Of a DNA stretch of 64,000 nt, positions 1 to 9,603 are shown piece after piece. The notes under the pieces are model-generated. The model worked only from the letters and a program-made list of their open reading frames with translations. It ran no database searches and was not told the DNA's origin. Made by a program: the position numbers and the translations under genes. The stretch is taken from contig JAVKPL010011077.1 of the NCBI GenBank assembly GCA_032173675.1, forward strand, positions 51,370 through 115,369, given 5' to 3'. The stretch comes from Gastrolobium villosum. Its lineage: Eukaryota > Streptophyta > Magnoliopsida > Fabales > Fabaceae. Within the stretch, counting starts at the first letter, position 1, and every line of letters begins with the position of its first letter.

Positions 1-1322
1 GTCTTTCGCAGGGTATTTTGGAATTTTCACCAGTGCATTGAGGCTTTCAAATATTGTAAACCCATAATCCAAATTGATGGCACGCACCTGTACGGGAAAT
101 ACAAAGGTACCCTCTTGATTGCTACGTCACAGGATGGTGATGGATACATTCTGCCTATTGCGTTTGCCATTGTTCCACCGGGTGAGAGATTGGATGATTG
201 GTTGTGGTTTCTTAGCCTCATGCGTTTCCATGTCACACATAGGCATGGTATATGTCTAATATCCGATCGTCACCCCAACATCATCAGGGATCATGCCGGT
301 TGGCAGCCTCCATTTGCGTATCACGTGTTTTGTCTTCGTCACATTGGAAGCAACTTCAACACTAAGTTTAGGGACGTGGAACTGAAGAAAACGCTGATGA
401 AACTAGGTATACAATTTCCCTGAATGTGTACATGTTATATGTAATGTTGTTTATGTATAACTCATTCAATTTGGGTTCATTTTTTGCAGGTTACATGAGT
501 TCGAAGATTCATTTTAATATAAGATTTCAAGAATTTGTCGACAGTAACCCACAAGTAGCTTCATGGATAGATCAGATTAACAAAGAGAAATGGTGCAGGT
601 CTTATGATGAGGAGGGCCGAAGGTTTGGTCATATGACGACTAACCTATCTGAGTGTATCAATAAGGTCCTAAGGGGTGCACGTAATTTTCCAGTAACGAC
701 ATTGGTCAAGATGACGCAAAGTAGACTTGTTGAGTATTTTGTCAAGAGGCGTGAAAAGATCCAAAAAGCAAAGGAAAAAGGCTGGATAATTGCAAAAAAG
801 GTGGAGGACTTCTTACAAAAGAATGATCTGTTAACTATGAGTCTCCGTGTCCGTGTTTTTGATAGAGACTTGCAGTTATTTGAAGTTGAGGATGCCTACA
901 ATCAATCTACGCATGATGCCGGAGACATTATGAGGGTTGACTTGCGAAATCGTAAATGCCAATGTGGACAGTTCACAGCTAGACGATTTCCTTGCAGTCA
1001 TGTGCTAGCGGTGTGCAAGGTTAAAAAATTGAACCACTATGACTATGTCGATCCTGTGTTCTCAATTACACAAATTGAGAAGGTCTATACTGCACATTGG
1101 TATCCAATGGGTAATGAGTTATTGATTCCAGAAATAGATGGTCCAAATATTATCCCAAATGCATCTTTGGTTCGTGCACAAGGAAGACCGAAGTCTTCAA
1201 GGATACAGAATGAGATGGATTGGGTTGAGTCCCAACCCACAAGCAGTCAAAGTAGATGTAGCACCTGCAAGCAAATTGGTCACAATAAACGTACATGTCC
1301 TATGAGGGTTAGACAGAGTTGA
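1..1322 (+). CDS. Mutator-like (MULE) transposase, 3' part
   Basis: The gene enters from the left edge, so its N-terminus is missing. Exon 1 is 1-406, an 83-bp GT-AG intron is 407-489 (ends TTTTTGCAG), and exon 2 is 490-1322; joining them keeps one frame. Visible parts in order are the DDE core (IDGTHLYGKY with the first Asp near base 67, SDRHPNI with the second Asp near 265, and NLSECINK with the likely catalytic Glu near 650), a SWIM zinc finger (CQCGQFTARRFPCSH, about 957-1002), and a terminal CCHC knuckle (CSTCKQIGHNKRTC, about 1258-1300). This order is typical of MuDR/MULE transposases, which cut and paste DNA in the nucleus. There is no stop or frameshift in the visible part, so it may be a recent or still-expressed copy, or a domesticated relative. 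TIRs were not located. Confidence 0.9.
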
Positions 1323-1737
1323 ACCAATGTTATGCATGTATTTGTGGTTTGTGGTTTAGTTCATGTAATTCTGTTATGAAACTTTATGTTACTTTGTGTT
1401 ACTGTATGTTACTTTATGTTGTTTGTATGTTGATTTCTATTCAAATTAGTAACTTTTGTCCATATTGATAAATTGAAACTCGTAACAATTACTAATATGA
1501 CCCCAAAATGAATTCACCAAGTTTCGGGGAGCGTAAACAAACGGTTTCCATCAATACGTACCCAACAATGCATACGAATGGACCATTTATTTTTTTGTAC
1601 CCCAAATTGTGTTCTCGAAGTCATAATATGCGTGTACATTACTGTACAATCGGTTCCAAATCAAAAAAAAAATCGAGGAAAACAGAATGGGGTCCCAAAA
1701 CCAGTTATGTAGTCGATCAACTTGTACTGGTTTAGTG
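1323..1737. other. AT-rich spacer after the MULE gene
   Basis: No gene is supported here. At about 1375-1435 there is a short run of degenerate repeats of TTATGTTACTTTG type, probably MULE 3' UTR or subterminal sequence. A short open frame at 1508-1735 has no recognisable motif. Confidence 0.4.
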
Positions 1738-2405
1738 ATTGTGATCGAATATCAAAAAATCATTCTCTTTAAGAAAGAAGAGTTCAAATAATTGTGACAA
1801 ATGGTTGTGGATTTGAGTGATAATAAGAATTAAAAGTAAATTGTATTTTTGACTTTTTGTTTATGAGAAAAAGAACAGAGATTGATTTTTGTAAATACGA
1901 GAAAGCATTGTAGCTAGAGTGCACTCACCATATGATCCCCACTTCTTAATAAAGAAAATTGAGCTAACCATTATCATGGCTGATAAATCAATATTCAATA
2001 TCCACTTTGAATTGAAAGAGCAGAAGAATAAAGATGATGAAGAAATTCTCTCCAGAGCTCTCCTTCTGAAGAACGACGGTTCTCTCTGGTAATCGAATCC
2101 TAATTCTGTGCTGAGCATCCTTTTTATAGTCCCTCTTTTCATCTTCCAAAACTGCCCTTTTAAAAACACAGTGCTGTGATTTCGCAATATGGCGCTCTTA
2201 GCGTGAATCCCACGCTATGAGCGTGGATGTCTCTAAATACTGATGTGACTAGTATGGATCCCACGTTATGAGTGTGGTTGTCTCTGAGTACTGACGCTAC
2301 TAGCGTGAATCCCACGCTATGATTATGGATGGCAAGAATGACTAGCGCTACTAGCGTGAATTTCACGCTATGAGCATGGATGTCTCAGGAAGCTAACGCT
2401 ACTAA
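1738..2405 (-). repeat. LTR fragment, same family as 2410-3730
   Basis: This stretch matches the LTR at 2410-3730 from the part beginning GGGATCGAATATC to the array of AGCGTG/CACGCT units. Relative to that LTR it lacks about 400 bp: after CACTTCTTA (near 1948) it jumps straight to ATAAAGAAA. It also lacks the terminal part with GATGCTCACCGG. It abuts the following LTR almost directly. It is a separate, older partial copy or a product of recombination. Confidence 0.8.
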
Positions 2406-2408
2406 GAC
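2189..2408. repeat. Tandem hairpin-forming repeats inside LTR fragment
   Basis: Four units of about 50 bp are seen, each with the core AGCGTG-aatcc-CACGCT-at-GAGCGTGG followed by ATGTCTCT or ATGGCAAGA and a spacer ending in ctacta. The core is self-complementary and could fold into a short stem. The same array is in the next LTR at 3353-3545. Confidence 0.75.
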
Positions 2409-2409
2409 T

Positions 2410-3730
2410 TGATGCTCACCGGCAAGTATACCGATCGCACAAGTAATATAGTGATAAGAAAACTATCATCTCCACAGGGATTGGGATCGAATATCAAATA
2501 ATTGTCCTTTTAAGATGGGAGGAATTCAAATATGTGTGTGAAAATGTTGTGGATTTGAGTAATAATAAGAATTACAAGTAAAATGTATTTTTGACTTTTT
2601 TTTTATGAGAAAAAGAATAGAGATTGATTTTTGTAAATAAGATAAAGCATTGTAGCTAGAGTGCACTCACCATATGATCCCCACTTCTTACTTTGGATTG
2701 ATTTAAAAATACTCATTTACATAAGTACTCAGATAATTATCATCTAAAAACAATTAGTTAAATTTCAATCCCTTGGCAATTTAACCCTTTAACCTCAATT
2801 GGAACCCTAATCCCTTAGTAATTCCTCATGAAAATTAAGCAATGAACATGATAAATAAAACATCTGCAATTAACATACGTCTATTCCTAGTACGCGTACA
2901 ATTGTTATCTTACTCCCTTTCAAGATTAAAACCCCAATATTCCTATCTAGGATTCGAACCCTCAAACTATTATCAAATATTAGATTGATCAAGTCTAACA
3001 AAGAGAATAGAAATTATGCATAGAGTAGAGATAAAGATAAATATATAATTGAGTAGAAATAAACCAATCCGTTGTAACAAGGGTTCACCTATGGTTTGTG
3101 ACCCTAACTACAATAAAGAAACTTAGCCAACCATTATCATGGCTGAAATATCAATATTCAATATTCACTTTGAAATAAAAGAAAGGAAGAATAAAGATGA
3201 TGAAGAAATTCTCTCTAGATCTCTACTTCTGAAGCACGACGGTTCTCTCTCGTAATAGAATACCTAATTCTGTGCTGAGCATCCTTTTTCTAGTCCCTCT
3301 TTTCATCTTCCAAAACTACCCTTTTAAAAACACGGTGCTGTGATTTTGCAATCTGGCATTCTTAGCGTTTGTTTCACTCTATGAGCGTGGATGTCTCTGG
3401 ATGCTGACGCTACTAGCGAGAGTTTAACGCTATGAGCGTGGATGGCAAGAATGACTAGCGCTACTAGCGTGAGTTTCACGCTATGAGCGTGGATTTCTCT
3501 GGATCTTCACGCTACTAGCGCGGATCCCACACTATGAGCGTGGAACTTCAGCCTGAACTTCCAAAAGTGCCTCTTTTTGTCTTGTTTCCTACAAAATTAG
3601 AAGAAAATCAGTTTCACAATCTGTGATTGAGATTTATCAAATTAATGGTAATTCTAGCCCTTTTACCAAAGATTAATCAAGATTTCCTTCTCATTTGGCT
3701 AAAAATTCTATATATGCTAGAGGCATATCA
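2410..3730 (-). repeat. 3' LTR of the Athila-like element
   Basis: On the plus strand it starts TGATGCTCACCGGCAAG and probably ends GGCATATCA, giving TG...CA termini with matching TGAT/ATCA ends. The start is fixed by alignment with 8358 onward. The 3730 end is inferred from the terminal inverted bases and the adjacent polypurine-type motif at 3733-3768. It carries a four-unit hairpin array at 3353-3545. Confidence 0.75.
3353..3545. repeat. Tandem hairpin-forming repeats in 3' LTR
   Basis: About four units of 51 bp share CGCTACTAGCG, a CACGCT-type half-site and TATGAGCGTGGAT. It is the counterpart of the array at 2189-2408. The 5' LTR copy ends before this point, so its array is absent. Confidence 0.75.
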
Positions 3731-3732
3731 AA

Positions 3733-3768
3733 CCATTCCTAGATGTAAACGTTGTTGTCCCCAGCAAT
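3733..3768 (-). other. Polypurine-type motif next to the 3' LTR
   Basis: On the minus strand this reads ATTGCTGGGGACAACAAC and then the sequence leading into the LTR. Its position just inside the 3' LTR is that of a plus-strand primer (PPT). A near copy lies at 4989-5025. Confidence 0.55.
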
Positions 3769-5250
3769 GTACATGACTCAATCCAGGAAACAATCACTTA
3801 ATCTAGCATAACATTACATAGATACTCTCAGATACAATATACTATACATGACTGACCCAATATCATAATTTACCAACAATGTCATCAGCTTCCTAAAGAT
3901 ACAAGTCTACATCGATTACCCCTCACACAGATAAATAATGTTCATTCAACACTCGGTGTTTAAGGGTATCATGAGCACTCAATCAATCACAGCTATAACA
4001 CTACCATAGGCTTGATCATATTCTTAAAAATGAAGAATCCAACACATGCACCAGCTGATCAAAAGGACTTCACAGGTTATAACTTGGCCGGGTTAAAGGG
4101 TAGGAATATATGGATAGTAGCTCAAATAACAATGAGATTGAAAAACTGATACTCTTTCACTTTAACACATTCAATTCAATAATTTTCCTCCACTAACATT
4201 CCCACAGAATTTCGGGAATTAATTCCTTTTAGCCATCTTTTATGCATATTTATCCTTTTTCTTTCTCTTCCATTTTTCCTTTTTTTTTATAAGGGTACAT
4301 ATGAACTTTACATCCCCTAATTACTTAAATTTTGCGGAGCTCACCTCAATTGCTTTGTTTTATATTTTTCAACACATTAGTAAGTCAATCTCAATCAAGG
4401 TAAGTCATATGGATATAAGCTAAGCCATCACTCATGCCACAGGTCATTTATCAACAAAATAAGTTCAGGCTCAAGGGGCTAGCAATGGAAAAATTTCATA
4501 CAGGTAGGCTATTTTAGCCATAGGCTAATAAGAACAAAATGTCTTTATCATTTCAACCAATGCGTGCATTACAGAGAAACAGATCAAGTTCTAGAGTGTT
4601 ACAACAGTGAGGTCTCTCAACAAGAAAATTCAGTGTTTAAGCTCAAACCTCACAGCTATGGTATCAATATAGACTCAATAAAATTGACCTCAGACATTAT
4701 CAGAATTTCACAACATTAGATCAGACAAACGAGCAATCATGTAATCCAATTATAACTATGCAATGTCATGCCAGAATGTCATACAACATACTTCTTAAAA
4801 TCCAATCAAGCAAATTAACTGGGTAAGCACATTTAAACTTGAGAATTGCTTAAGAAATATGTTTCCAGGATGTTTTTTTTTAATGTAAGAGCAACAAAAA
4901 ATAAATAACTAAAATTAACAGATAAAAGAGTTTAGAATATCTCTCCTGATAGAAGAATTGCAGTTCCAGGGTGCTTTCCTAAAGCTCACCATTCCCAGAT
5001 TTAAAGGATTGTTGTCCCCAGCAATAGTCAAACCATAAGATGGATGAACAACCTGCATCATGGAACAAACAACAGCATATAGGATAAACTATAATGCGCA
5101 CAATATAACATCAGAGTGTCTGGGAAATATAACAACTCAGAACAACTAAATGACCCTAATATCAACCTATGGTCATAATAAAACAGCAAAAAGTACTAAA
5201 AAGAAAAATAAACTAATATACAATAAATCTCCATCAGCAAGGAGATTTAA
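3769..5250 (-). other. 3' non-coding spacer of the Athila-like element
   Basis: About 1.5 kb between the short C-terminal coding scar and the 3' LTR. No open frame of note. It contains T-rich/A-rich runs and the second copy of the polypurine-type motif (4989-5025). Long non-coding 3' spacers are known in Athila/Tat elements. Confidence 0.6.
4989..5025 (-). repeat. Second copy of the polypurine-type motif
   Basis: CCATTCCCAGATTTAAAGG followed by ATTGTTGTCCCCAGCAAT matches 3733-3768 with only a few differences, in the same direction, about 1.26 kb away. The first 15 bases recur again at about 5340-5353. Confidence 0.7.
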
Positions 5251-5391
5251 TTAATCCTCAATGGCATCCCCCTCAGCAGCATGGGATGACTCAGCAAATA
5301 GAGGATCTGGTGGTACTGGATGCATTGGTGCATGAGACCACCATTCCCAGATTTGATTCCAATTGTGAAACCATGTGAGGAACTCTTTCAA
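5251..5391 (-). pseudogene. C-terminal tail of a deleted element protein
   Basis: Reading the minus strand in a frame next to the end of the protease/RT frame gives a Trp-rich peptide (WFHNWNQIWEWW) followed by an acidic end and a TAA at 5253-5251. It looks like the last codons of the original polyprotein or of a downstream frame, joined to the RT scar by the internal deletion. Identity is uncertain. Confidence 0.35.
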
Positions 5392-5394
5392 GTA

Positions 5395-6906
5395 TTATTT
5401 TCTCTGCAAGACAGAGTCTTGGTGTCTCTTCTCACAGATCCTCCTTTTGGCGGCATTCATCCTCCAGTAATCCACATACATCTTGCAACTAGTATCAAAG
5501 AGTTTCACCACTTCCTTTCTCATTTCCTTCTTCTTTGTAGGATTACGCCTCCTTTGAGGCTTCCTCACATGTTTGACATCATCCTCTATGAGAATTTTGT
5601 GGGTACAGAAAGAAGTATTTATGTCTTTTAAATCAGAAATAGACCACGCTATGACAGTTTTATATTCTTTCAGCACTTCTGTCAACTTCTTTTCCTGCTC
5701 AGAAGATAACCCCTTATTAATGATAACAGGGTAAGTCTCCTCATCACTCAAGAAGATGTATTTAAGAGTTTCAGGAAGCTCCTTCAACTCCACTTTTGGT
5801 ACACCATCTTCCTTGTCAGAATCCTTCTTCTCAAGAACTTCAAACACAACATTTTCTTCTTCCTCAAAAGGAACAATATCTCGCGCCTCTAGTTCTTTCT
5901 CAAGCTCTTGAATAGAAGATTTCTCTTCTTCCACCCCTTCTTCTAAAGCATCAAGTCTGAAACAATCACCTTCATCAGAAGCTTGTCTCATAGAATCAAA
6001 GACATTGATGGTGATAGTCTCTTCATTCATCCTTAACTCGAGCTTCCCTTGTTCAACATCAATCATAGCCCGAGCAATAGCCAAGAAAGGTCTAACCAAC
6101 AATAGAGGCATTTCAGTACCCTCTTCCATTTCCAACACCACAAAATCTGTTGGGAAGATGAACTTGTCCGTTTTAACAAGAATATCTTCAACAATACCAC
6201 TCGGTTTCCTCAAAGATCTATAAGCAAGTTGCAAGGAAATCTTAGTATGTTTAAGCTCAGAGGTTCCCAAAGATTTATACACAGACAAGGGCATCAAATT
6301 TATACTTTCCCCAAGATCACACAAAGCTTTGCCAACATTTTTGTTACCAATGACAATAGAAATGTTAAAACTCCCTGGATCACGACGCTTACGAGGAAAT
6401 TTTTTCTGTATAATAGCACCGCACTCTTCAGCAAGTGCAACAGTTTGGCATTCTTGCAACTTATGTTTTCTTGATAACAGATCCTTCATAAACTTGGCAT
6501 AATTGGGCATATTAGCCAAGGCTTCAGCAAATGGAATATTAATGTGAAGCTTTTTGAAAATATCCAGGAACCTAGCATATTGCTGCTTCTGAGCATCCTG
6601 CTTGAATCTTTCAGGATAAGGTGCCATGGCTCTCACATGTTCAGGATTCAACTCAAATTTCTTCTTTTCAGCAACAATCAGTGGCTCTTCTTCTTCACCT
6701 TTCTGAAGAGGCTTCTCAACATTAGAAGGAATTACCACTTCTTTTTTCGGCTCCTTAACCTCCTTAAGCTTCTCATCAGATCCCACATCTATGTTTGGCT
6801 TTTCTGGAGCTGTTACCACTTTACCACTTCGAGTGTGATAGCCATCAATCTTCCTTAGGATTAGTAATTGTATTGCTAGGGAAGGTACCTGGAGTTTTAT
6901 CAGCAA
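5395..6906 (-). pseudogene. Aspartic protease plus RT scar, Athila-like gypsy
   Basis: Open for about 500 codons. Residues 90-170 carry the conserved linker (LHINIPFAEAL, FMKDLLSRKHKL). The retropepsin-like domain follows: ALCDLGESINLMPLS, where the family normally has DLGA, then DKFIFPTDFVVLEME and LLLVRPFLA, where the family normally has LGRPFLA. A long acidic linker leads to the start of RT (AWSISDLKDI, KEVVKLFDT). The text then jumps to CKMYVDYWRMNAAKRR, which belongs well downstream in RT, and ends. The catalytic block of RT and everything after it is therefore deleted. The first ~25 residues are out of frame with gag: a frameshift near 6850 separates the two. Confidence 0.88.
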
Positions 6907-8245
6907 TTTGTTTAGCCAGTTGCCAATCTAATTCTCCAAATTTTTGATAGATGCATTTGTATTCTGTGTTAGCTCTAGTTTCCTCCATGAAAGCACTAGA
7001 ATGTTAAGCCATTTGTCCTACTAGCTTCTCCAAGTCAGAAGGTTCCTTAGACTAGATTGGTGGGGGTTGCAAATAATTGTTAGACTTGAAATCAAGACCA
7101 GTTCCCTGCACCCTCCTCTGAAAATTATTACTTCCAGAAGGAAAATTCTGATTCCTTGTAATATTTTATGGTGGAGGTCTTTGATCATACCAAACGCCAT
7201 TCACTTGCACTTGTTAAGGAGGATCAGAAGACAACAAAGAAGGACATTCATTAGATTCATGATTTTCCTTACAATATTCACAAACAACAGAAGTGGCTTG
7301 AGCTTGTACACTAGAAAGCTGCATCTTATCAAGCCTTGAGGTCAAATTTGCCATATGCTTAGATAATAATTTATTTTCAGCCAGCACCACATCATTGTCA
7401 TCTAGCTGAAGGATACCTCTTTTAGGCTTGGCTGACAAACCTTCATTTTCGTTAGCAGTCATTCTTTCAATCAGCTCCAGAGTCTCATTTGCTCTCAAGG
7501 TTTTAATACTGCCACCTGCTGCACCATTCAATACCATCCGAATTTCAGGTTTACAACCGTTGAAGAAGATCCTCACCTGGTTACCAGTAGTCAAGCTACA
7601 TTGAGGACATCTTCTCATTAAATCCTTAAATATGTTCCAAGCTCCACACATGGTTTCACCCTCTGATTGAGTGAAATTGGTGATGTCATTCACCATCTGA
7701 TTGTATCTCTCCATTGAGAAGAACTCAGCAAAGAACTTTTGAGACAAGTTATCCCATGTAGGAAAGCTTCTTGCAGGCTGCCTTTCCAACCAATTAAGAG
7801 CCTTTCACTTAAGAGCAAAAGGGAACAGCCTCAACCAGATTGCATCATTGGACACATGAGGATGTTTGGTCGAGTCACATGTCATCATGAATCTGTCTAT
7901 AAACCTGTGAGGGTCTTCATCCTCCTCTCCACCAAACTGAGCTCTCTCCACTAATTGAATATTGGAACACTTGAGCTCCCAATTGTTGTTGGCAACATCA
8001 GGCTGAACAATGCTCGAGTTAGGCCTGTTGAACGATGGAGTCAGAATAGTATCCATGAGTGGATTATCTGCTTCATTGTTTCCTGCCATGGTATGTGCTT
8101 CTTCAGACCGAATTTCTAACTCGTTGAATGCAAGCTTCTTCCGAGCAAGTTTTCTGTTTCTCTTTTCAGTCTTTGTAATCTCCAAATCAAGTGGAAATTC
8201 TAGAATTTTACCTCGCATACAACTCAGAAAAGAGACTAGTAGCAC
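6860..8245 (-). pseudogene. Gag of the Athila-like element, broken
   Basis: The N-terminal part (8245-7805) ends in RLFPFALK with an in-frame TGA at 7807-7805, and the same frame continues straight on as KALNWLERQPARSFPTWD. It is therefore one gag with a nonsense mutation. Motifs typical of plant gypsy gag are present: EDPHRFIDRFMMTCD, NQMVNDITNFTQ, RRCPQCSL, FFNGCKPEIRM, and a CCHC-type knuckle CEYCKENHESNEC near 7250. After a stop near 7214 the gag C-terminus (FGELDWQLAKQIADKTPG) continues in a shifted frame to about 6860. Gag would form the particle and bind element RNA. This copy cannot make a complete one. Confidence 0.87.
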
Positions 8246-8332
8246 TGTTCAAATATCACACAAAAATAAAAAATAAAAATAATCACAAAATCCAATCTTA
8301 AAGATCAAGATTATATGATATAAGAAACGTCA

Positions 8333-8351
8333 ATCCCCGGCAACGGCGCCA
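8333..8351 (-). other. Primer-binding site, tRNA-Asp type
   Basis: On the minus strand TGGCGCCGTTGCCGGGGAT, which is complementary to the 3' end of plant tRNA-Asp(GTC). It sits 6 bp inside the 5' LTR, fixing the orientation of the element. Confidence 0.9.
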
Positions 8352-8357
8352 AAAACT

Positions 8358-9219
8358 TGATGCTCACCGGCAAGTATACCGTCGCACAAGTAATATAGTG
8401 ATAAGAAAAGTATCGTCTCCACAGGGATTGGGATCGAATATCAACTAATTGTCTTTTTAAGATGGGAGGAATTCAAATAGGTGTGTGAAAATGTTGTGGA
8501 TTTGAGTAATAATAAGAATTAAAAGTAAAATGTATTTTTGACTTTTTGTTTATGAGAAAAAGAACAGAGATTGATTTTTGTAAATAGGAGAAAACATTGT
8601 AGCTAGAGTGCACTCACCATATGATTCACGCTCCTTACTTTGGATTGATTTAAAAATACTCATTTACATAAGTACTCAGATAATTATCATCTAAAAATAA
8701 TTAGTTAAATTCCAATCCCTTGGCAATTTAACCCTTTAACCTCAATTGAACCCTAATCCCTTAGTAATTCCTCATGAAAATTAAGCAATGAACACGTTAA
8801 CTAAAACATCTGCAATTAGCATACGTCTATTCCTAGTACGCATACAATTATTATCTTACTCCCTTTCAAGATTAAAACCTCAATATTCCTATCTAGGATT
8901 CGAACCCTCAAACTGATCAAGTCTAACAAAGAGAATAGAAATTACGCACAGAGTAGAGATAAAGATAAATATATAATTGAGTATAAATAAACCAATCTGT
9001 TGTAACAAGGGTTCACCTAGGGTTTGTGACCCTAACTACAATAAAGAAACTTAGCCAACCATTATCATGGCTGAAATATCAATATTCAATATCCACTTAG
9101 AAATAAAAGTACGGAAGAATAAAGATGATGGAGAAATTCTCTCTGGAACTTTCCTTCTAAAGCACGACGGTTCTCTCTCGTAATAGAATACCTAATTTTG
9201 TGCTGAACATCCTTTTTAC
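8358..9219 (-). repeat. 5' LTR of the Athila-like element, truncated
   Basis: Matches 2410 to about 3294 of the other LTR with scattered changes and small indels (for example a missing TATTATCAAATATTAGAT block near 8917). After CATCCTTTTT (9219) the sequence becomes unrelated, so the U3 part, including the hairpin array, is gone. Confidence 0.85.
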
Positions 9220-9603
9220 CCAACACTAGAGACATTAGATTTATGGGTCATTTCACTTATGTGTTATGCTTAGCTCATTCCTTCTCGATGCAGGATATTT
9301 TATCACTCGCTTAAATTTCCTAACAATCTCTCCCAAATCATCATCTCCAAATACTCGTACACCCAAGTCAATCAACCATTGGCTTTGAAATTATTGTTGA
9401 GTGGGTGAAGTCTCTGCTTGAAGGTAAAAGAGAGACAATGATGATTAAAATTATGAAATGAGAAATCAGAGGAAAATTGATATTATTGATCGGGTAATTC
9501 ATTTGTACTTACGAAGCCCTTATATAGATGAGCATAAGGAGAAAATAGAAAGATCTAGAATATCTCAATTAAAAAAATTAAAAAAATATATTTATATCTC
9601 TAA
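9220..9603 (-). repeat. LTR remnant of another retrotransposon
   Basis: Read on the minus strand, a purine tract (CTTGAGGGGGAGAAT, about 9617-9603) is followed by an AT-rich U3 and a TATA-like CTATATAAGGGC (about 9526-9515). This is the layout of a PPT plus 3' LTR, as in plant Copia elements. The LTR is cut at 9220 against the gypsy LTR. Confidence 0.5.

Larger units (their letters stand above)
2410..9219 (-). mobile_element. Athila-like Ty3/gypsy element, internally deleted
   Basis: Read on the minus strand: truncated 5' LTR (9219-8358), 6-bp spacer, tRNA-Asp primer site (8351-8333), gag (8245 to about 6860), aspartic protease (about 6860-5650), a scar of RT (about 5500-5395), a 3' non-coding spacer, and a 3' LTR (3730-2410). 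The protease block and the tRNA-Asp primer site point to the Athila/Tat side of plant Ty3/gypsy. RNase H, integrase and nearly all of RT are missing, so it cannot replicate alone. Its 5' LTR is cut off at 9219 where another LTR remnant starts, so the element end and any target duplication are lost. Confidence 0.88.

Noticed and set aside
1508..1735. 75-codon frame after the MULE gene
   Set aside because: No homology or motif; likely chance in 3' flanking sequence.
2189..3545. Possible CRISPR-like array
   Set aside because: Units are degenerate, tandem without unique spacers, and lie inside LTRs of a plant element.
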